Source: Bacteroidota bacterium (GTDB lineage: Bacteria; Bacteroidota; Bacteroidia; UKL13-3). From it: a DNA stretch of 47,045 nucleotides. The notes below the pieces were generated by a model. The model did no database searches and was not told the origin of the DNA. It was given only the letters and a program-made list of their open reading frames with translations. This document shows, one piece after another, positions 9,229 to 20,543 of the stretch. A program made the position numbers and the translations under genes. The DNA is taken from positions 1 through 47,045 of the forward strand of contig CANNQU010000018.1 of assembly GCA_947507965.1 (NCBI GenBank). The letters run 5' to 3'. Every line of letters starts with the position of its first letter. The first letter of the stretch is position 1.

Positions 9229-9252
9229 AAAAAAGCCCTATTCACTGGGCTC
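9229..9252 (-). terminator. Intrinsic terminator at the end of the CDF transporter gene
   Basis: On the minus strand AGCCC (9238-9234 is the 3' arm as GGGCT) forms a 5-6 bp GC-rich stem around an 8-nt loop and is followed by a run of six T. The stem arms lie at 9234-9238 and 9247-9251, so the hairpin overlaps the stop codon of the transporter gene. Confidence 0.55.
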
Positions 9253-10107
9253 GATATGTATTAACACATGACCCAATTGAGGCATCTCTGCACGTAAGGT
9301 ATCTTTTAATTTATGCGCGATATCATGTCCTTCTTTCACTGTTATCGTGGCATCCACCGACGCATGAAGGTCAACCTGGTATTTCATTCCGGCCTTGCGT
9401 ACAAAGCATTTCTCGGTATCAATAACCCCTTCCACCTTTATGGCCACAACTCTAATCTCGTCAATTAATTCATCATATACATGCTCATCCATAATTTCGC
9501 CAAGCGCCGGCCTGAAAATCAGATAGCTATTATAGAGAATAAAAGCCGAAGCAAAAAGAGCAGCCCAGTCGTCGGCCGTTTCGTAGCCAGTGCCCCCAAG
9601 CAAGGCGATAGATATTCCAATGAAGGCCGCAACTGAGGTTATGGCATCGCTTCGATGATGCCAAGCATCGGCTTTTAAAGAAGAGCTGTTGGTTTCCTTG
9701 CTTTTTTGAACGACCAAACGATAGGAAACCTCTTTCCAAACAATAATAGCTCCCAATACGATGAGTGTCCACGATTTGGGCAAACTATGGGGTGTGCCAA
9801 TATTTTTAATGCTCTCGTAGGCAATAACGGTTGCCGAGGTAATTAAAAAGCCAACGACCAAAAAGGTAATCAGTGGCTCGGCACGCCCATGGCCATAGGG
9901 ATGGTTTTTATCTGCTGGCCTATTGGAATATTTTAATCCGAACAAGACGAGGAAAGATGAAAAAATATCGGTGGTCGATTCAATGGCATCGGCTATCAAG
10001 GCATACGAATTGCCAAAATAACCGGCAATTCCTTTTATTAATGCCAGACTTGTATTTCCTACGATACTGAAATACGTTGTTTTGATGGCTGTTTCTTCGT
10101 TGGTCAT
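9238..10107 (-). CDS. Cation diffusion facilitator (CDF) metal efflux transporter
   Basis: 289 residues, the usual length. CDF proteins exchange divalent metal ions (Zn, Fe, Mn, Co) for protons across the inner membrane as dimers. The two canonical metal-site helices are visible: A-D-A-I-E-S-T-T-D at 39-47 and A-W-H-H-R-S-D at 148-154. By position the transport site would be E43, D47, H150, D154, with Glu where zinc transporters usually have His and YiiP has Asp. The loop H-P-Y-G-H-G-R-A-E (69-77) is also typical. The last about 85 residues form the cytoplasmic metal-sensing domain (D-L-H-A-S-V near 251). Metal specificity cannot be decided from sequence. Confidence 0.92.
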   Translation of the reverse strand: MTNEETAIKTTYFSIVGNTSLALIKGIAGYFGNSYALIADAIESTTDIFSSFLVLFGLKYSNRPADKNHPYGHGRAEPLITFLVVGFLITSATVIAYESIKNIGTPHSLPKSWTLIVLGAIIVWKEVSYRLVVQKSKETNSSSLKADAWHHRSDAITSVAAFIGISIALLGGTGYETADDWAALFASAFILYNSYLIFRPALGEIMDEHVYDELIDEIRVVAIKVEGVIDTEKCFVRKAGMKYQVDLHASVDATITVKEGHDIAHKLKDTLRAEMPQLGHVLIHIEPSE

Positions 10108-10261
10108 TCCCCTGGGTATATTAAGCTACTTTTAAATTCAAATTTCACAAAAAATGTACCGGTAAAAATACTCAAATTTGTGAAACTAAATATTAAACCT
10201 TACCGAATGTAAAAAGGCAGCGGCGTTGTTTTAATTAAAATTTATGAACTGATAAAATGAT

Positions 10262-10269
10262 TATTTTTG
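10262..10269 (+). promoter_or_regulatory. -7 element of the VTT-like gene
   Basis: TATTTTTG is an exact TAnnTTTG match, 28 nt upstream of the ATG at 10298, giving a leader of about 25 nt. No convincing -33 element at the expected distance. Confidence 0.4.
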
Positions 10270-10297
10270 CCATTGTACTAACTTATAAAGTTTAACC

Positions 10298-10891
10298 ATG
10301 TGGTGGCAATATCTTTACGTTTTTTTAGGAGCATTTCTGTTTGATGTCGTTCCATTTCCATTCCCACCGGCATTCACGATCATGGTTTTTTTACAAATTA
10401 TGTTCGGACTTAATATCTGGTGGGTCATCGTTATTGGCGTTGCTGCATCCATTTTAGGCAGATACGTGCTCACCTTATATATTCCTTTCATCGCAGGTAA
10501 AATATTTAAACCTTCTAAAAATGAAGACGTTCAGTTTCTCGGTAAAACATTGAAAGAGAAAGGATGGAAAAGCCAGTCGGTAATACTTGCTTACTCGTTA
10601 TTGCCATTGCCAACAACGCCACTCTTTGTAGCTGGAGGTATGGCTAAAATCAAACCACTTTATATCATACCCGCATTCTTCGTTGGCAAGTTCACCAGCG
10701 ATACGATTGCGGTACATCTCGGAAAATATGCCACCGAAAATGCGGAAAGTATACTTCATGGGGCTGTTTCGTGGCAATCGGTTCTAAGCTTGACGGTTGG
10801 CTTACTTTTAATTAGTGCTTTGCTTTTTATTGATTGGCGATCACTGATACAGAAGAAACAATTCCAACTTAATTTCAGAATCTGGAAATAA
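10298..10891 (+). CDS. VTT/SNARE-associated-like small membrane protein
   Basis: 197 residues with about five hydrophobic segments. The arrangement of a short re-entrant-like Pro-rich segment (F-P-F-P-P-A-F near 21-27), a central G-x-x-x-S-x-L-G-R helix, a basic loop, then Y-S-L-L-P-L-P-T-T-P-L-F-V-A-G-G-M near 101-117 followed by a G-K-x-x-x-D-T-I helix is like the VTT (DedA/YqaA/SNARE-associated) superfamily, whose members include lipid scramblases and flippases. The identification is by overall pattern; a direct family hit was not possible. It is a single-gene unit divergent from the CDF gene. Confidence 0.6.
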   Translation: MWWQYLYVFLGAFLFDVVPFPFPPAFTIMVFLQIMFGLNIWWVIVIGVAASILGRYVLTLYIPFIAGKIFKPSKNEDVQFLGKTLKEKGWKSQSVILAYSLLPLPTTPLFVAGGMAKIKPLYIIPAFFVGKFTSDTIAVHLGKYATENAESILHGAVSWQSVLSLTVGLLLISALLFIDWRSLIQKKQFQLNFRIWK

Positions 10892-11000
10892 GCCTACTCA
10901 TCGCTGATGGCTCGACGCGATGACGACCATAAAAATTAATGCATTTTAAACTTCTAGGCACGGCCACAACACTCCCATGCCCTGCCAAATTATATTCAAA

Positions 11001-11012
11001 ATTAGCGCTAAT
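11001..11012. other. Perfect 12-bp palindrome upstream of gyrB
   Basis: ATTAGCGCTAAT is a perfect palindrome about 150 nt upstream of the gyrB start and about 100 nt upstream of the nearest promoter-like motif (TACCTTCG at 11110-11117, one mismatch from TAnnTTTG). It could be a protein-binding site or chance in AT-rich DNA. Confidence 0.25.
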
Positions 11013-11056
11013 GTATGCGTAATAATCACCGTCGTTAACCCATTAAATTAAGGTGA

Positions 11057-13144
<2,088 letters not shown>

Positions 13145-13222
13145 AAAAAGGAAGCCTTTGCTTTGCCTGCCATTTGAATGGTAATTTAACGATGACTTCC
13201 ATTCTCGCTCGCCTTTTGTATT

Positions 13223-13251
13223 CGAATGCCTAATGTAACGATTAGCATTCG
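13223..13251. other. Hairpin downstream of gyrB without a T-tract
   Basis: CGAATGC at 13223-13229 pairs with GCATTCG at 13245-13251, and the stem extends through CTAAT/ATTAG with one bulged C. No T-run follows, so it is not a standard intrinsic terminator. It lies in the 257-nt gap between convergent gyrB and the CotH gene and may stabilise or end either transcript. Confidence 0.35.
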
Positions 13252-13401
13252 TAACCATTACGATAGATTAAACATGATGCGGAAAGAATAAATGTAGTGA
13301 TGTGTTTCTTTACGCAATAAGCCGACGTTCTGGTATAATTAAGACTCTAATTTCTTTATCATTTTACAAAAAAAAATCGAAATTAGTGCAATTAAAATCC
13401 T

Positions 13402-15669
13402 TCACTCCACCACTATTCTATATCGCGAGCCTTCATTGATTTGCACAAAATATACTCCAGGAGCGATCTTCGACATATCGATGGTTTCGGAAAGAACGCC
13501 TTCATACGCTTTATTAATTAACACAATACCAAGCATATTTTGCACTGAGATGGTTCGAATTAATGCAGAACCGGTGATACTAACATGGCCGTTTATTGGG
13601 TTAGGATAAATACGAAAATCATCTCTACCTTCACTTTTTGCTGAGGAGATCATCAGGGCTTGCGCACAATTATTTTTAGCCTTTGGGGTGGGCTTGGTGA
13701 GCACATAAAATGAACCCACCCCATCATTACATCGACCATAACTACTGTCGGGTTTTTGCGCCTCAAACTGCACGCTATCGAGTACCAAACCATTGGCATA
13801 ACCGATCATTAAAGTTTCACCTGTAGAAGATAATTTAAAGTTGGCATGGAGCCCCAGCTGCGTAATATCGGCATCGAGCCAAACCATCATATAGGCGTTA
13901 GCCGCTAGCTGTGTACCCGACGGAAACGCCCATTTTGCAGGCACGAAGGGATCATCTGAGAGATAAACACCGGAAAGATTGATCGATGCATTCGTGGTGT
14001 TCTTTAACTCAACCCAATCATCAAACTCACCAGCCAGGTCGGCGATAACACTATTATTGGATGCCATCAATTCATTAATCACCACACTCTTTGCAGGAAG
14101 TGGAGGAATAGAGGCCAGTAAGGTGTAAAATTCATGTTCTGCCCTCGCCGGAGAAAATATCCCGGCATTAACATTTTCCGCATAAATATAATACTCCATC
14201 TTACCCGAAGTAACTTTAAAGTATGTGCCGTAAACACCATCTCCTGCAAGGCTATCATGATGTAAACCATCGTCGTACATCGTCCATTTTGTAAAATGTT
14301 TCGCCGTTAAATCTCGTATGCCCAAAGTAGCAAAGTTTGCGTTTATCAATTTCGTACGAATCCAAACGGTATCATTCAAAGAAGGTGTTAATCGATCAAG
14401 TGTAATGGTGGTTATCGCTGGTGGCACCTGAACAAATTCGGTTGTCGATAAGAGGTAATTTTTTCGTGCATCGAGCAGTTGCTTGATTCCTATCTTCAGG
14501 TTAGCGCCTCCGATGGAAGCCGATGTATCTAAATTCGTTTGAAACGCTGAGTAGGTATAGAACTTCAAGCTGTCGGCCTGTACGCTACTATCTATTACGG
14601 TTCGCAAGGATGCGCCTAAGGCGTAATATTGATTCGTGGTAATGGCCTCTGACACCATGGTACGTAGATGTGCTATATATTGTTTCTTATACCTTGGAAT
14701 GGAGAGTAATTTAAGCATTAAGGGGTGAGAAGCAAGTGTTGCATTTGCCATAGGGGCCATTTGCTGCATCTGAATAAAACTTAGTGGCGAGCCTGCAACC
14801 AATTGCACAAAGCCACCCATGCACATATTGATATCCCAAATAATGGAGTTAAATTTATTATAACTATCCATGTATTCGTAATAGTTTTGCGTCGTGCTTC
14901 CGGTATAACTATCCAAATTAATAAAGAGGTTATTAAAAGCAAACATCCACATGGCCCTATCAACATCCCATAAGGTATCGATATTACGCTGTAATTCCAT
15001 CTGGGCCTGTATAAATGGCTTCCACCCCCAGTCACTCTTTATTTCATAAATCCGGGCATAATAGGTAATACTATCCGACATATTGGTGACGGCCGAAGGC
15101 AATAAATTGGGTGAACCGGGAGAGCCCGGTACGGGTTTGTTACATTTAAAAAAAGGTCCGTCTTTTTCGTAGAAATGATTGGCACAAAAAGTTTTCGTGA
15201 TGGCTTCCTGATTCGTATATAACCCCCTATACACCCCATTGACAAATAAATTTACATAATTTCCTTGGGGGCAGTGCATATAATTTCCAAGGATTTCGTA
15301 CCCTATCACTTCTCTCAAAAAAGAGGGGTCGGCAAAGTTATTTCCTAGTTTAATATCCGTAAAGCCTTGATACTCTTGGTTTGTTTTCACATTATCAAGC
15401 TCAATATGCCATGGATTCTTTTTATTGTTTATATTAAAAGAACTATTGCCTTTATATTTAACGCCCACACTATCGAAGCTCACTCCATTAATTTTAACTT
15501 GAGTTGCAATCATAAAGTTCTCGGTAATACCGGTAGAATCCATCTTGGCATCCCAATTACTCATCGGAAAAAAAACTTCTACCTTTTGGATGGTATTGAG
15601 GTCATAGAAATTTTGAGCTCCGGCATTAAAAAACAAAAAAAGAGAAATAACAAAAACACCCGGTTTCAT
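13402..15669 (-). CDS. Secreted CotH-like protein with lamin-tail domain and T9SS sorting domain
   Basis: 755 residues from the ATG at 15669, which starts a signal peptide cleaved near N-A-G-A-Q; the longer open frame to 15738 has a second hydrophobic stretch and is less likely. Residues about 25-410 form a CotH domain (atypical kinase fold; in Bacillus CotH phosphorylates spore coat proteins) with the motif I-I-W-D-I-N-M-C-M-G-G at 276-286. About 420-515 is a beta-rich linker, about 528-660 a lamin-tail domain (V-V-I-N-E-L-M-A-S-N), and about 685-755 a type A T9SS sorting domain beginning I-Y-P-N-P. It should be exported and attached to the surface. Substrate unknown. Confidence 0.88.
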   Translation of the reverse strand: MKPGVFVISLFLFFNAGAQNFYDLNTIQKVEVFFPMSNWDAKMDSTGITENFMIATQVKINGVSFDSVGVKYKGNSSFNINNKKNPWHIELDNVKTNQEYQGFTDIKLGNNFADPSFLREVIGYEILGNYMHCPQGNYVNLFVNGVYRGLYTNQEAITKTFCANHFYEKDGPFFKCNKPVPGSPGSPNLLPSAVTNMSDSITYYARIYEIKSDWGWKPFIQAQMELQRNIDTLWDVDRAMWMFAFNNLFINLDSYTGSTTQNYYEYMDSYNKFNSIIWDINMCMGGFVQLVAGSPLSFIQMQQMAPMANATLASHPLMLKLLSIPRYKKQYIAHLRTMVSEAITTNQYYALGASLRTVIDSSVQADSLKFYTYSAFQTNLDTSASIGGANLKIGIKQLLDARKNYLLSTTEFVQVPPAITTITLDRLTPSLNDTVWIRTKLINANFATLGIRDLTAKHFTKWTMYDDGLHHDSLAGDGVYGTYFKVTSGKMEYYIYAENVNAGIFSPARAEHEFYTLLASIPPLPAKSVVINELMASNNSVIADLAGEFDDWVELKNTTNASINLSGVYLSDDPFVPAKWAFPSGTQLAANAYMMVWLDADITQLGLHANFKLSSTGETLMIGYANGLVLDSVQFEAQKPDSSYGRCNDGVGSFYVLTKPTPKAKNNCAQALMISSAKSEGRDDFRIYPNPINGHVSITGSALIRTISVQNMLGIVLINKAYEGVLSETIDMSKIAPGVYFVQINEGSRYRIVVE

Positions 15670-15689
15670 AAAAAAAAATGAATAGGATA

Positions 15690-15720
15690 CAAAGCTACTA
15701 ATAATTATAATTTGTCGCAA
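15690..15720 (-). promoter_or_regulatory. Promoter of the 755-residue CotH gene
   Basis: On the minus strand TAGCTTTG (15697-15690) matches TAnnTTTG exactly, and TTG (15720-15718) lies 20 nt upstream, the ideal spacing for the Bacteroidota -33 element. The predicted start is near 15686, 17 nt before the ATG at 15669. This is one of the two best full promoter matches in the window. Confidence 0.65.
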
Positions 15721-15834
15721 TAATTCTATTGGCTTCAAGCCAAAGCACTTCTATTGCACCTGCGTTAAGCGCCTACTACAAACCGTCCCTTTTCCGTATC
15801 TTCGCGTTTTAATTACACTCCTTAGAACTAGTTC

Positions 15835-17622
15835 ATGCAGAATATACGTAACTTTTGTATCATAGCCCATATCGATCACGGCAAAAGCACCCTAGCCGAC
15901 CGTCTTTTAGAATACACTAAAACGGTAAGCCAGCGCGACCAAAAAGCACAAATTTTGGACGATATGGATATTGAACGGGAACGTGGCATCACCATAAAAA
16001 GTCATGCCATTCAAATGGACTATAAGTATAAGAACCAAGATTATGTTTTAAATTTAATCGATACTCCGGGCCATGTCGATTTCGCCTACGAAGTTTCGCG
16101 AAGTATTGCGGCCTGCGAAGGGGCCTTGCTCATCGTCGACTCTACACAAGGGATTCAGGCTCAAACCATATCGAACTTATACCTCGCGCTAGAAAATAAC
16201 TTGGAAATTATTCCGGTATTAAATAAAATTGATTTGCCCGGTGCTATGCCCGAAGAGGTGAGCGACCAGATTGTGGCCTTAATTGGTTGCCAATATGAAG
16301 ACATTTTACGTGCCAGTGGGAAAACGGGAGAAGGTGTTTATGATATCATTGATGCTATAATAGAGCGTGTGCCGGCTCCAAAAGGAATAGAAAAGGCTCC
16401 ATTGAAAGCATTAATTTTCGATTCGGTTTTTAACTCTTTTCGCGGTATCATTGCTTATTTTAAAATTGTCGACGGCGAAATGCGTAAAGGCGACCGTGTG
16501 AAATTTGTAAACACAGAGAAAGAATATTTCGCAGAAGAGATTGGCGTATTACGCATTGAAAAAGAACCGAGAGATGTAGTAAAGACGGGCGATGTGGGCT
16601 ATATCATTTCGGGAATTAAAGCAGCAAAAGAGGTGAAAGTTGGTGATACGATAACCAATGTGGCAAACCCTTGTTCGCATTCAATCCAAGGTTTTGAGGA
16701 TGTGAAACCCATGGTATTTGCAGGAATTTACCCCGTAGATACCGACGACTTTGAAGAATTACGTGAGAGTATGTATAAACTCCAACTCAACGATGCTTCT
16801 TTGGTATTCGAGCCAGAATCATCGGCAGCATTGGGCTTTGGATTTCGTTGTGGTTTCTTAGGGATGCTGCACATGGAAATTATTCAGGAACGATTGGAGC
16901 GCGAATTTAATATGACCGTTATTACCACCGTGCCGAATGTAAGCTATAAAGCATTTCTAACCAATGGAGAAGAAGTAACCGTAAACAACCCAAGCGACTT
17001 ACCCGACCCTTCAAAAACAGATTATGTAGAAGAGCCTTATATCAAAGCACAAATTATTACCAAAAGCGAATATATGGGTAATATTATTTCTCTTTGTATT
17101 CAAAAACGAGGCATTATTGGAAATCAACACTTCCTTACCACCGACCGGGTTGAACTCAACTTTGAAATGCCTATGGGCGAAATTGTATTCGACTTCTTCG
17201 ATAAATTAAAATCTATTTCAAGAGGATACGCGTCCTTGGATTACCATCCCATAGGATACCGGGAAAGCCATCTGGTAAAACTCGACATCATGCTTAACAA
17301 AGAGCCTGTTGATGCACTTAGTGCCGTAATTCATCGCGACAAAGCCTACGACTGGGGAAAGAAAATTTGTGAAAAATTAAAAGAACTTATTCCGCGCCAA
17401 CAATTTGAGATAGCCATACAAGCGGCCATTGGCTCCAAAATAATTTCACGGGAAACGATTAGTGCCATGCGTAAAGATGTTACCGCAAAATGTTATGGAG
17501 GAGATATTTCCCGTAAGCGAAAATTACTCGAAAAGCAAAAAGCTGGTAAGAAACGGATGAAGCAAGTGGGTAATGTTGAAATACCACAGTCGGCATTCAT
17601 GGCTGTATTGAAGCTGGATTAA
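15835..17622 (+). CDS. lepA: Elongation factor 4 (LepA), ribosome-associated GTPase
   Basis: 595 residues, the normal LepA length. LepA binds ribosomes in a GTP-dependent way and is implicated in 30S biogenesis and in handling stalled elongation. The GTPase G1 loop is A-H-I-D-H-G-K-S-T (11-19), followed by R-G-I-T-I-K (switch I), D-T-P-G-H (G3) and N-K-I-D (G4). The LepA-specific C-terminal domain is intact, ending with the [17 protein letters not shown] segment typical of LepA. It is followed 60 nt later by tyrS. A near-match to the -7 element (TATCTTCG) lies at 15797-15804. Confidence 0.97.
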   Translation: MQNIRNFCIIAHIDHGKSTLADRLLEYTKTVSQRDQKAQILDDMDIERERGITIKSHAIQMDYKYKNQDYVLNLIDTPGHVDFAYEVSRSIAACEGALLIVDSTQGIQAQTISNLYLALENNLEIIPVLNKIDLPGAMPEEVSDQIVALIGCQYEDILRASGKTGEGVYDIIDAIIERVPAPKGIEKAPLKALIFDSVFNSFRGIIAYFKIVDGEMRKGDRVKFVNTEKEYFAEEIGVLRIEKEPRDVVKTGDVGYIISGIKAAKEVKVGDTITNVANPCSHSIQGFEDVKPMVFAGIYPVDTDDFEELRESMYKLQLNDASLVFEPESSAALGFGFRCGFLGMLHMEIIQERLEREFNMTVITTVPNVSYKAFLTNGEEVTVNNPSDLPDPSKTDYVEEPYIKAQIITKSEYMGNIISLCIQKRGIIGNQHFLTTDRVELNFEMPMGEIVFDFFDKLKSISRGYASLDYHPIGYRESHLVKLDIMLNKEPVDALSAVIHRDKAYDWGKKICEKLKELIPRQQFEIAIQAAIGSKIISRETISAMRKDVTAKCYGGDISRKRKLLEKQKAGKKRMKQVGNVEIPQSAFMAVLKLD

Positions 17623-17660
17623 GCAACGAGAAGTACTATAAATTATTTGATAAATGCCAT

Positions 17661-17668
17661 TATATTTG
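17661..17668 (+). promoter_or_regulatory. -7 element of tyrS
   Basis: TATATTTG is an exact TAnnTTTG match in the 60-nt gap after lepA. It would give a leader of only about 11 nt before the ATG at 17683, so tyrS may have its own promoter besides read-through from lepA. Confidence 0.45.
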
Positions 17669-17682
17669 TTTCTGTTAACCAA

Positions 17683-18972
17683 ATGAGCACGATAAAAAAT
17701 TACATTGAAGAGTTAAAATGGAGAGGCATGCTGCAGGATATCATGCCCGGCACAGAAGAATTACTAAATAAAGGAATGACTACCGGCTATATCGGATTTG
17801 ATCCAACAGCCGACTCTTTAGGTGTTGGGAATTTGGTTCAGATCATGTCGTTACTTCATTTTCAGCGTTGCGGACATAAGCCTATTGCTTTGGTGGGCGG
17901 TGCTACCGGTATGGTAGGCGACCCCAGTGGCAAGAGCGCAGAACGAAATTTACTAGACGAAAACACCTTAAACCACAACCTCCATTGCCAAAAAGCACAG
18001 CTTGAGAAATTCTTAGATTTCAGTGGAGCCAACGCTGCCGTCATCGTCAATAATTATGACTGGTTTAAGCACATAACGTTCCTCGATTTTATACGCGATA
18101 TTGGAAAGCATCTTAGTGTGAATTATATGATGGCAAAAGATTCGGTGAAGTCGCGACTCGAAACAGGCATGAGCTTTACCGAATTTAGTTACCAATTGGT
18201 GCAAGGCTATGACTTTTATTACCTCTGGAAAAATCATCAGGTGATGTTGCAAATGGGGGGCAGCGACCAATGGGGTAACATCGTTACCGGTACCGAATTA
18301 ATTCGCCGGAAAGAAGGTGGTGAAGCCTTCGCCCTTACGACGCCACTGATTAAAAAAGCCGATGGAACCAAGTTCGGAAAAACAGAAGGTGGCAATGTAT
18401 GGCTGGATGCTAAACGAACTTCACCCTATAAATTTTATCAATTCTGGCTCAACGCCGCCGACGCCGATATCGCTACGTATATTCGCATTTTCTCTATCAA
18501 GTCAAAAGAAGAAGTGGAAACCCTCGAGGCAGAACATTTAACAGCTCCCCACTTAAGGCTACTTCAAAAAACATTAGCCGATGAGATTACCATCCGTGTG
18601 CATAGCCATGACGCCTTGCTGCAAGCCAAAGCTGCTTCAGAGGCTCTTTTTGGCAACCTAATGGATGGACTACTTAAATTACATGAAGACACTTTCGCTG
18701 AAGTGGTAGCCAGTATCCCTCAATTCGAATTGGAGCAAAAAATTATTGATGCTGGAGTAGGAATAATGGATTTATTAGCCACTCATGCCACCATTTCAAA
18801 ATCAAAAGGCGATGCCAAAAGGGCAATCGAACAGGGTGGAGTAAGCATTAACAAAACAAAGATAACCGATGTAAACCTGATTATTAATCGAGCTCATATT
18901 GTAAAAGACCACTATATATTGATTCAAAATGGAAAGAAAAATTATTTTGCCTTTAAACTAATAGCAGAGTGA
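17683..18972 (+). CDS. tyrS: Tyrosyl-tRNA synthetase with an altered HIGH motif
   Basis: 429 residues from the ATG at 17683, which gives the conserved start L-K-W-R-G-M; the frame opens at 17647 but the added residues have no counterpart. It charges tRNA-Tyr with tyrosine. A class I catalytic domain (about 1-320) has D-P-T-A-D-S-L (40-46), the G-D-P-S-G-K-S loop (79-85), S-Y-Q-L-V-Q-G-Y-D (169-177), S-D-Q-W-G-N and K-F-G-K-T (230-234, KMSKS equivalent), and an S4 RNA-binding domain closes the protein. The HIGH signature reads G47-V-G-N50: the first His, which with the preceding Thr stabilises ATP in the transition state in Bacillus TyrRS, is Gly, and the second is Asn. Everything else looks functional. 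Confidence 0.95.
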   Translation: MSTIKNYIEELKWRGMLQDIMPGTEELLNKGMTTGYIGFDPTADSLGVGNLVQIMSLLHFQRCGHKPIALVGGATGMVGDPSGKSAERNLLDENTLNHNLHCQKAQLEKFLDFSGANAAVIVNNYDWFKHITFLDFIRDIGKHLSVNYMMAKDSVKSRLETGMSFTEFSYQLVQGYDFYYLWKNHQVMLQMGGSDQWGNIVTGTELIRRKEGGEAFALTTPLIKKADGTKFGKTEGGNVWLDAKRTSPYKFYQFWLNAADADIATYIRIFSIKSKEEVETLEAEHLTAPHLRLLQKTLADEITIRVHSHDALLQAKAASEALFGNLMDGLLKLHEDTFAEVVASIPQFELEQKIIDAGVGIMDLLATHATISKSKGDAKRAIEQGGVSINKTKITDVNLIINRAHIVKDHYILIQNGKKNYFAFKLIAE

Positions 18973-19071
18973 TCAAACAATCTACCTCAATGAAACAATA
19001 CATCCAAAATTTAGACACTTTTCGAATTATAAAACGACCCTAAAATTTACGCCACACAAATACCAACACCT

Positions 19072-19479
19072 ATGAATCGCCCCATACGAGTACTCGTTGC
19101 CAAAGTAGGCCTTGATGGCCACGACCGAGGAGCAAAAGTGATTGCCACCTCCTTGCGCGACGCAGGAATGGAAGTAATATATACCGGCTTACGTCAAACG
19201 GCGGAAATGGTTGTAAATACAGCCTTACAGGAAGATGTGGATGCAATTGGCATTAGCATCCTAAGCGGTGCTCACAATACCGTTTTTCCGAAAATATTAC
19301 AACTGATGCACGATAAAAAGATGAATGATGTGTTGCTTACCGGTGGTGGAATTATTCCAGAAGACGACATGAAAAAACTTAATGAACTCGGCGTCGGACG
19401 CCTATTTCCACCCGGTACTCCCATGCATGAAATAGCCGAATATATTAAAGATTGGACTAAAACGAACCGTAGCTTCTAA
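19072..19479 (+). CDS. Stand-alone cobalamin-binding protein, methylmalonyl-CoA mutase small-domain type
   Basis: 135 residues, which is only the B12-binding Rossmann-like domain. The signature D-x-H-x-x-G is D15-G-H-D-R-G20, with H17 the expected lower axial ligand of cobalt; S-I-L (62-64) and the G-G-G loop (91-93) complete the B12 site. This is the domain found at the C-terminus of methylmalonyl-CoA mutase, or as the separate small subunit of isobutyryl-CoA-type mutases. No mutase large subunit is encoded in the window, so its partner must lie elsewhere. psd follows 34 nt downstream on the same strand; a functional link with phospholipid synthesis is not expected. Confidence 0.88.
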   Translation: MNRPIRVLVAKVGLDGHDRGAKVIATSLRDAGMEVIYTGLRQTAEMVVNTALQEDVDAIGISILSGAHNTVFPKILQLMHDKKMNDVLLTGGGIIPEDDMKKLNELGVGRLFPPGTPMHEIAEYIKDWTKTNRSF

Positions 19480-19513
19480 CCCATTTACCTTATTATTAAT
19501 AATACCACCCATT

Positions 19514-20164
19514 ATGTTTTTGCACAAAGAAGGATACCCAACCATTTTAATTAGCATCGGAGTGCTTGTATTACTCAGCTACGGCGTTCATTTAATAGCA
19601 CCCGAATGGATTTTTAAGGCCGTGGTTTTAATGAGTATCGGTTTGTTTGTGATCGTACTACAATTTTTTCGTAACCCACTGAGAAATACGGAAGCAACAA
19701 TTAATCAGATTATTGCACCTGCCGATGGTAAAGTAGTCGTTATCGAAGAAGTAGTAGAATCGGAATATTTCAAAGACAAGCGAATCCAAGTGTCTATTTT
19801 TATGTCGCCCTTTAATGTTCACGTAAATCGTTACCCTATCGGTGGAGTGGTTGAGTATGCTAAATACCATCCCGGTAAATTCCTTGTTGCATGGCATCCC
19901 AAATCATCTACCGAAAATGAGCGAACCACGGTGGTCGTGAAAAACGAAGGGAATACGGTGCTTTTCAGACAAATTGCAGGAGCCATGGCTCGGCGTATCG
20001 TTATGTACAGTAAAGTTGGCGATAAAACCACAGCAGGTGGAGAAATGGGTTTTATTAAGTTTGGCTCTCGTGTGGATTTGTTTCTGCCCTTAGGCACTAA
20101 AATCAAGGTTAACCTGCAAGAAGTAGTAAGGGGTGGTGAAACCGTGATTGCCGAATTACAATAA
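19514..20164 (+). CDS. psd: Phosphatidylserine decarboxylase (short, PSD-A type proenzyme)
   Basis: 216 residues, the size of the short PSD-A class. The enzyme converts phosphatidylserine to phosphatidylethanolamine at the inner membrane. Two hydrophobic segments (about 10-29 and 34-52) anchor it. The catalytic features are A-P-A-D-G-K (D71), N-V-H-V-N-R (H103), and the self-cleavage motif F-G-S-R at 183-186, where cleavage between G184 and S185 would create the pyruvoyl group on the small chain. pssA, its usual neighbour, is not present here. Confidence 0.93.
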   Translation: MFLHKEGYPTILISIGVLVLLSYGVHLIAPEWIFKAVVLMSIGLFVIVLQFFRNPLRNTEATINQIIAPADGKVVVIEEVVESEYFKDKRIQVSIFMSPFNVHVNRYPIGGVVEYAKYHPGKFLVAWHPKSSTENERTTVVVKNEGNTVLFRQIAGAMARRIVMYSKVGDKTTAGGEMGFIKFGSRVDLFLPLGTKIKVNLQEVVRGGETVIAELQ

Positions 20165-20232
20165 GGAATGCCATTACTTTTCACTTAACTAAATTTTACA
20201 AAGCTTTTTCGTAATTACAATAATGTTTTAAT

Positions 20233-20240
20233 TATCTTTG
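20233..20240 (+). promoter_or_regulatory. -7 element of the small secreted peptide gene
   Basis: TATCTTTG is an exact TAnnTTTG match, giving a leader of about 41 nt before the ATG at 20285. No clear -33 TTG at 19-21 nt. Confidence 0.5.
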
Positions 20241-20284
20241 CTATATAAATAACTATTAATCTCATTTATCAATCCTATTTAGTC

Positions 20285-20521
20285 ATGAAAAAATTATTAT
20301 CATTAGCCGTAGCCATTTTGTTTGTTGCCTCTATGGCATTCGCTCAAGGACCAACAACAAAGCCAACGAGCACTGAAACAACCACAAAAAAAGAATGTGG
20401 CACTAAAAAATCTTGCTGTAGCAAGGAGAAAAAAACTTGTGGTGATAAAAAATCAACATCTTCAACTTCTACTACAAAACCTGCTCCTACATCAACTGCA
20501 CCTACTCAATCGCCTAAATAA
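20285..20521 (+). CDS. Small secreted Cys/Lys/Thr-rich peptide
   Basis: 78 residues: a strong signal peptide (M-K-K-L-L-S-L-A-V-A, cleavage near A-F-A-Q) leaves a mature chain of about 57 residues made mostly of Thr, Lys, Ser, Pro and five Cys in the pattern C-x5-C-C-x6-C preceded by the E-C-G motif. The tail is a Thr/Ser/Pro linker. Low complexity gives little hope for a homology-based name; the Cys cluster could bind a metal (copper or zinc) or form disulfides. Exported to the periplasm or beyond. Its gene has its own promoter and a strong terminator, so it is probably a real, separately expressed unit. Confidence 0.75.
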   Translation: MKKLLSLAVAILFVASMAFAQGPTTKPTSTETTTKKECGTKKSCCSKEKKTCGDKKSTSSTSTTKPAPTSTAPTQSPK

Positions 20522-20543
20522 AATAGGCAAGACCAAAAATATT

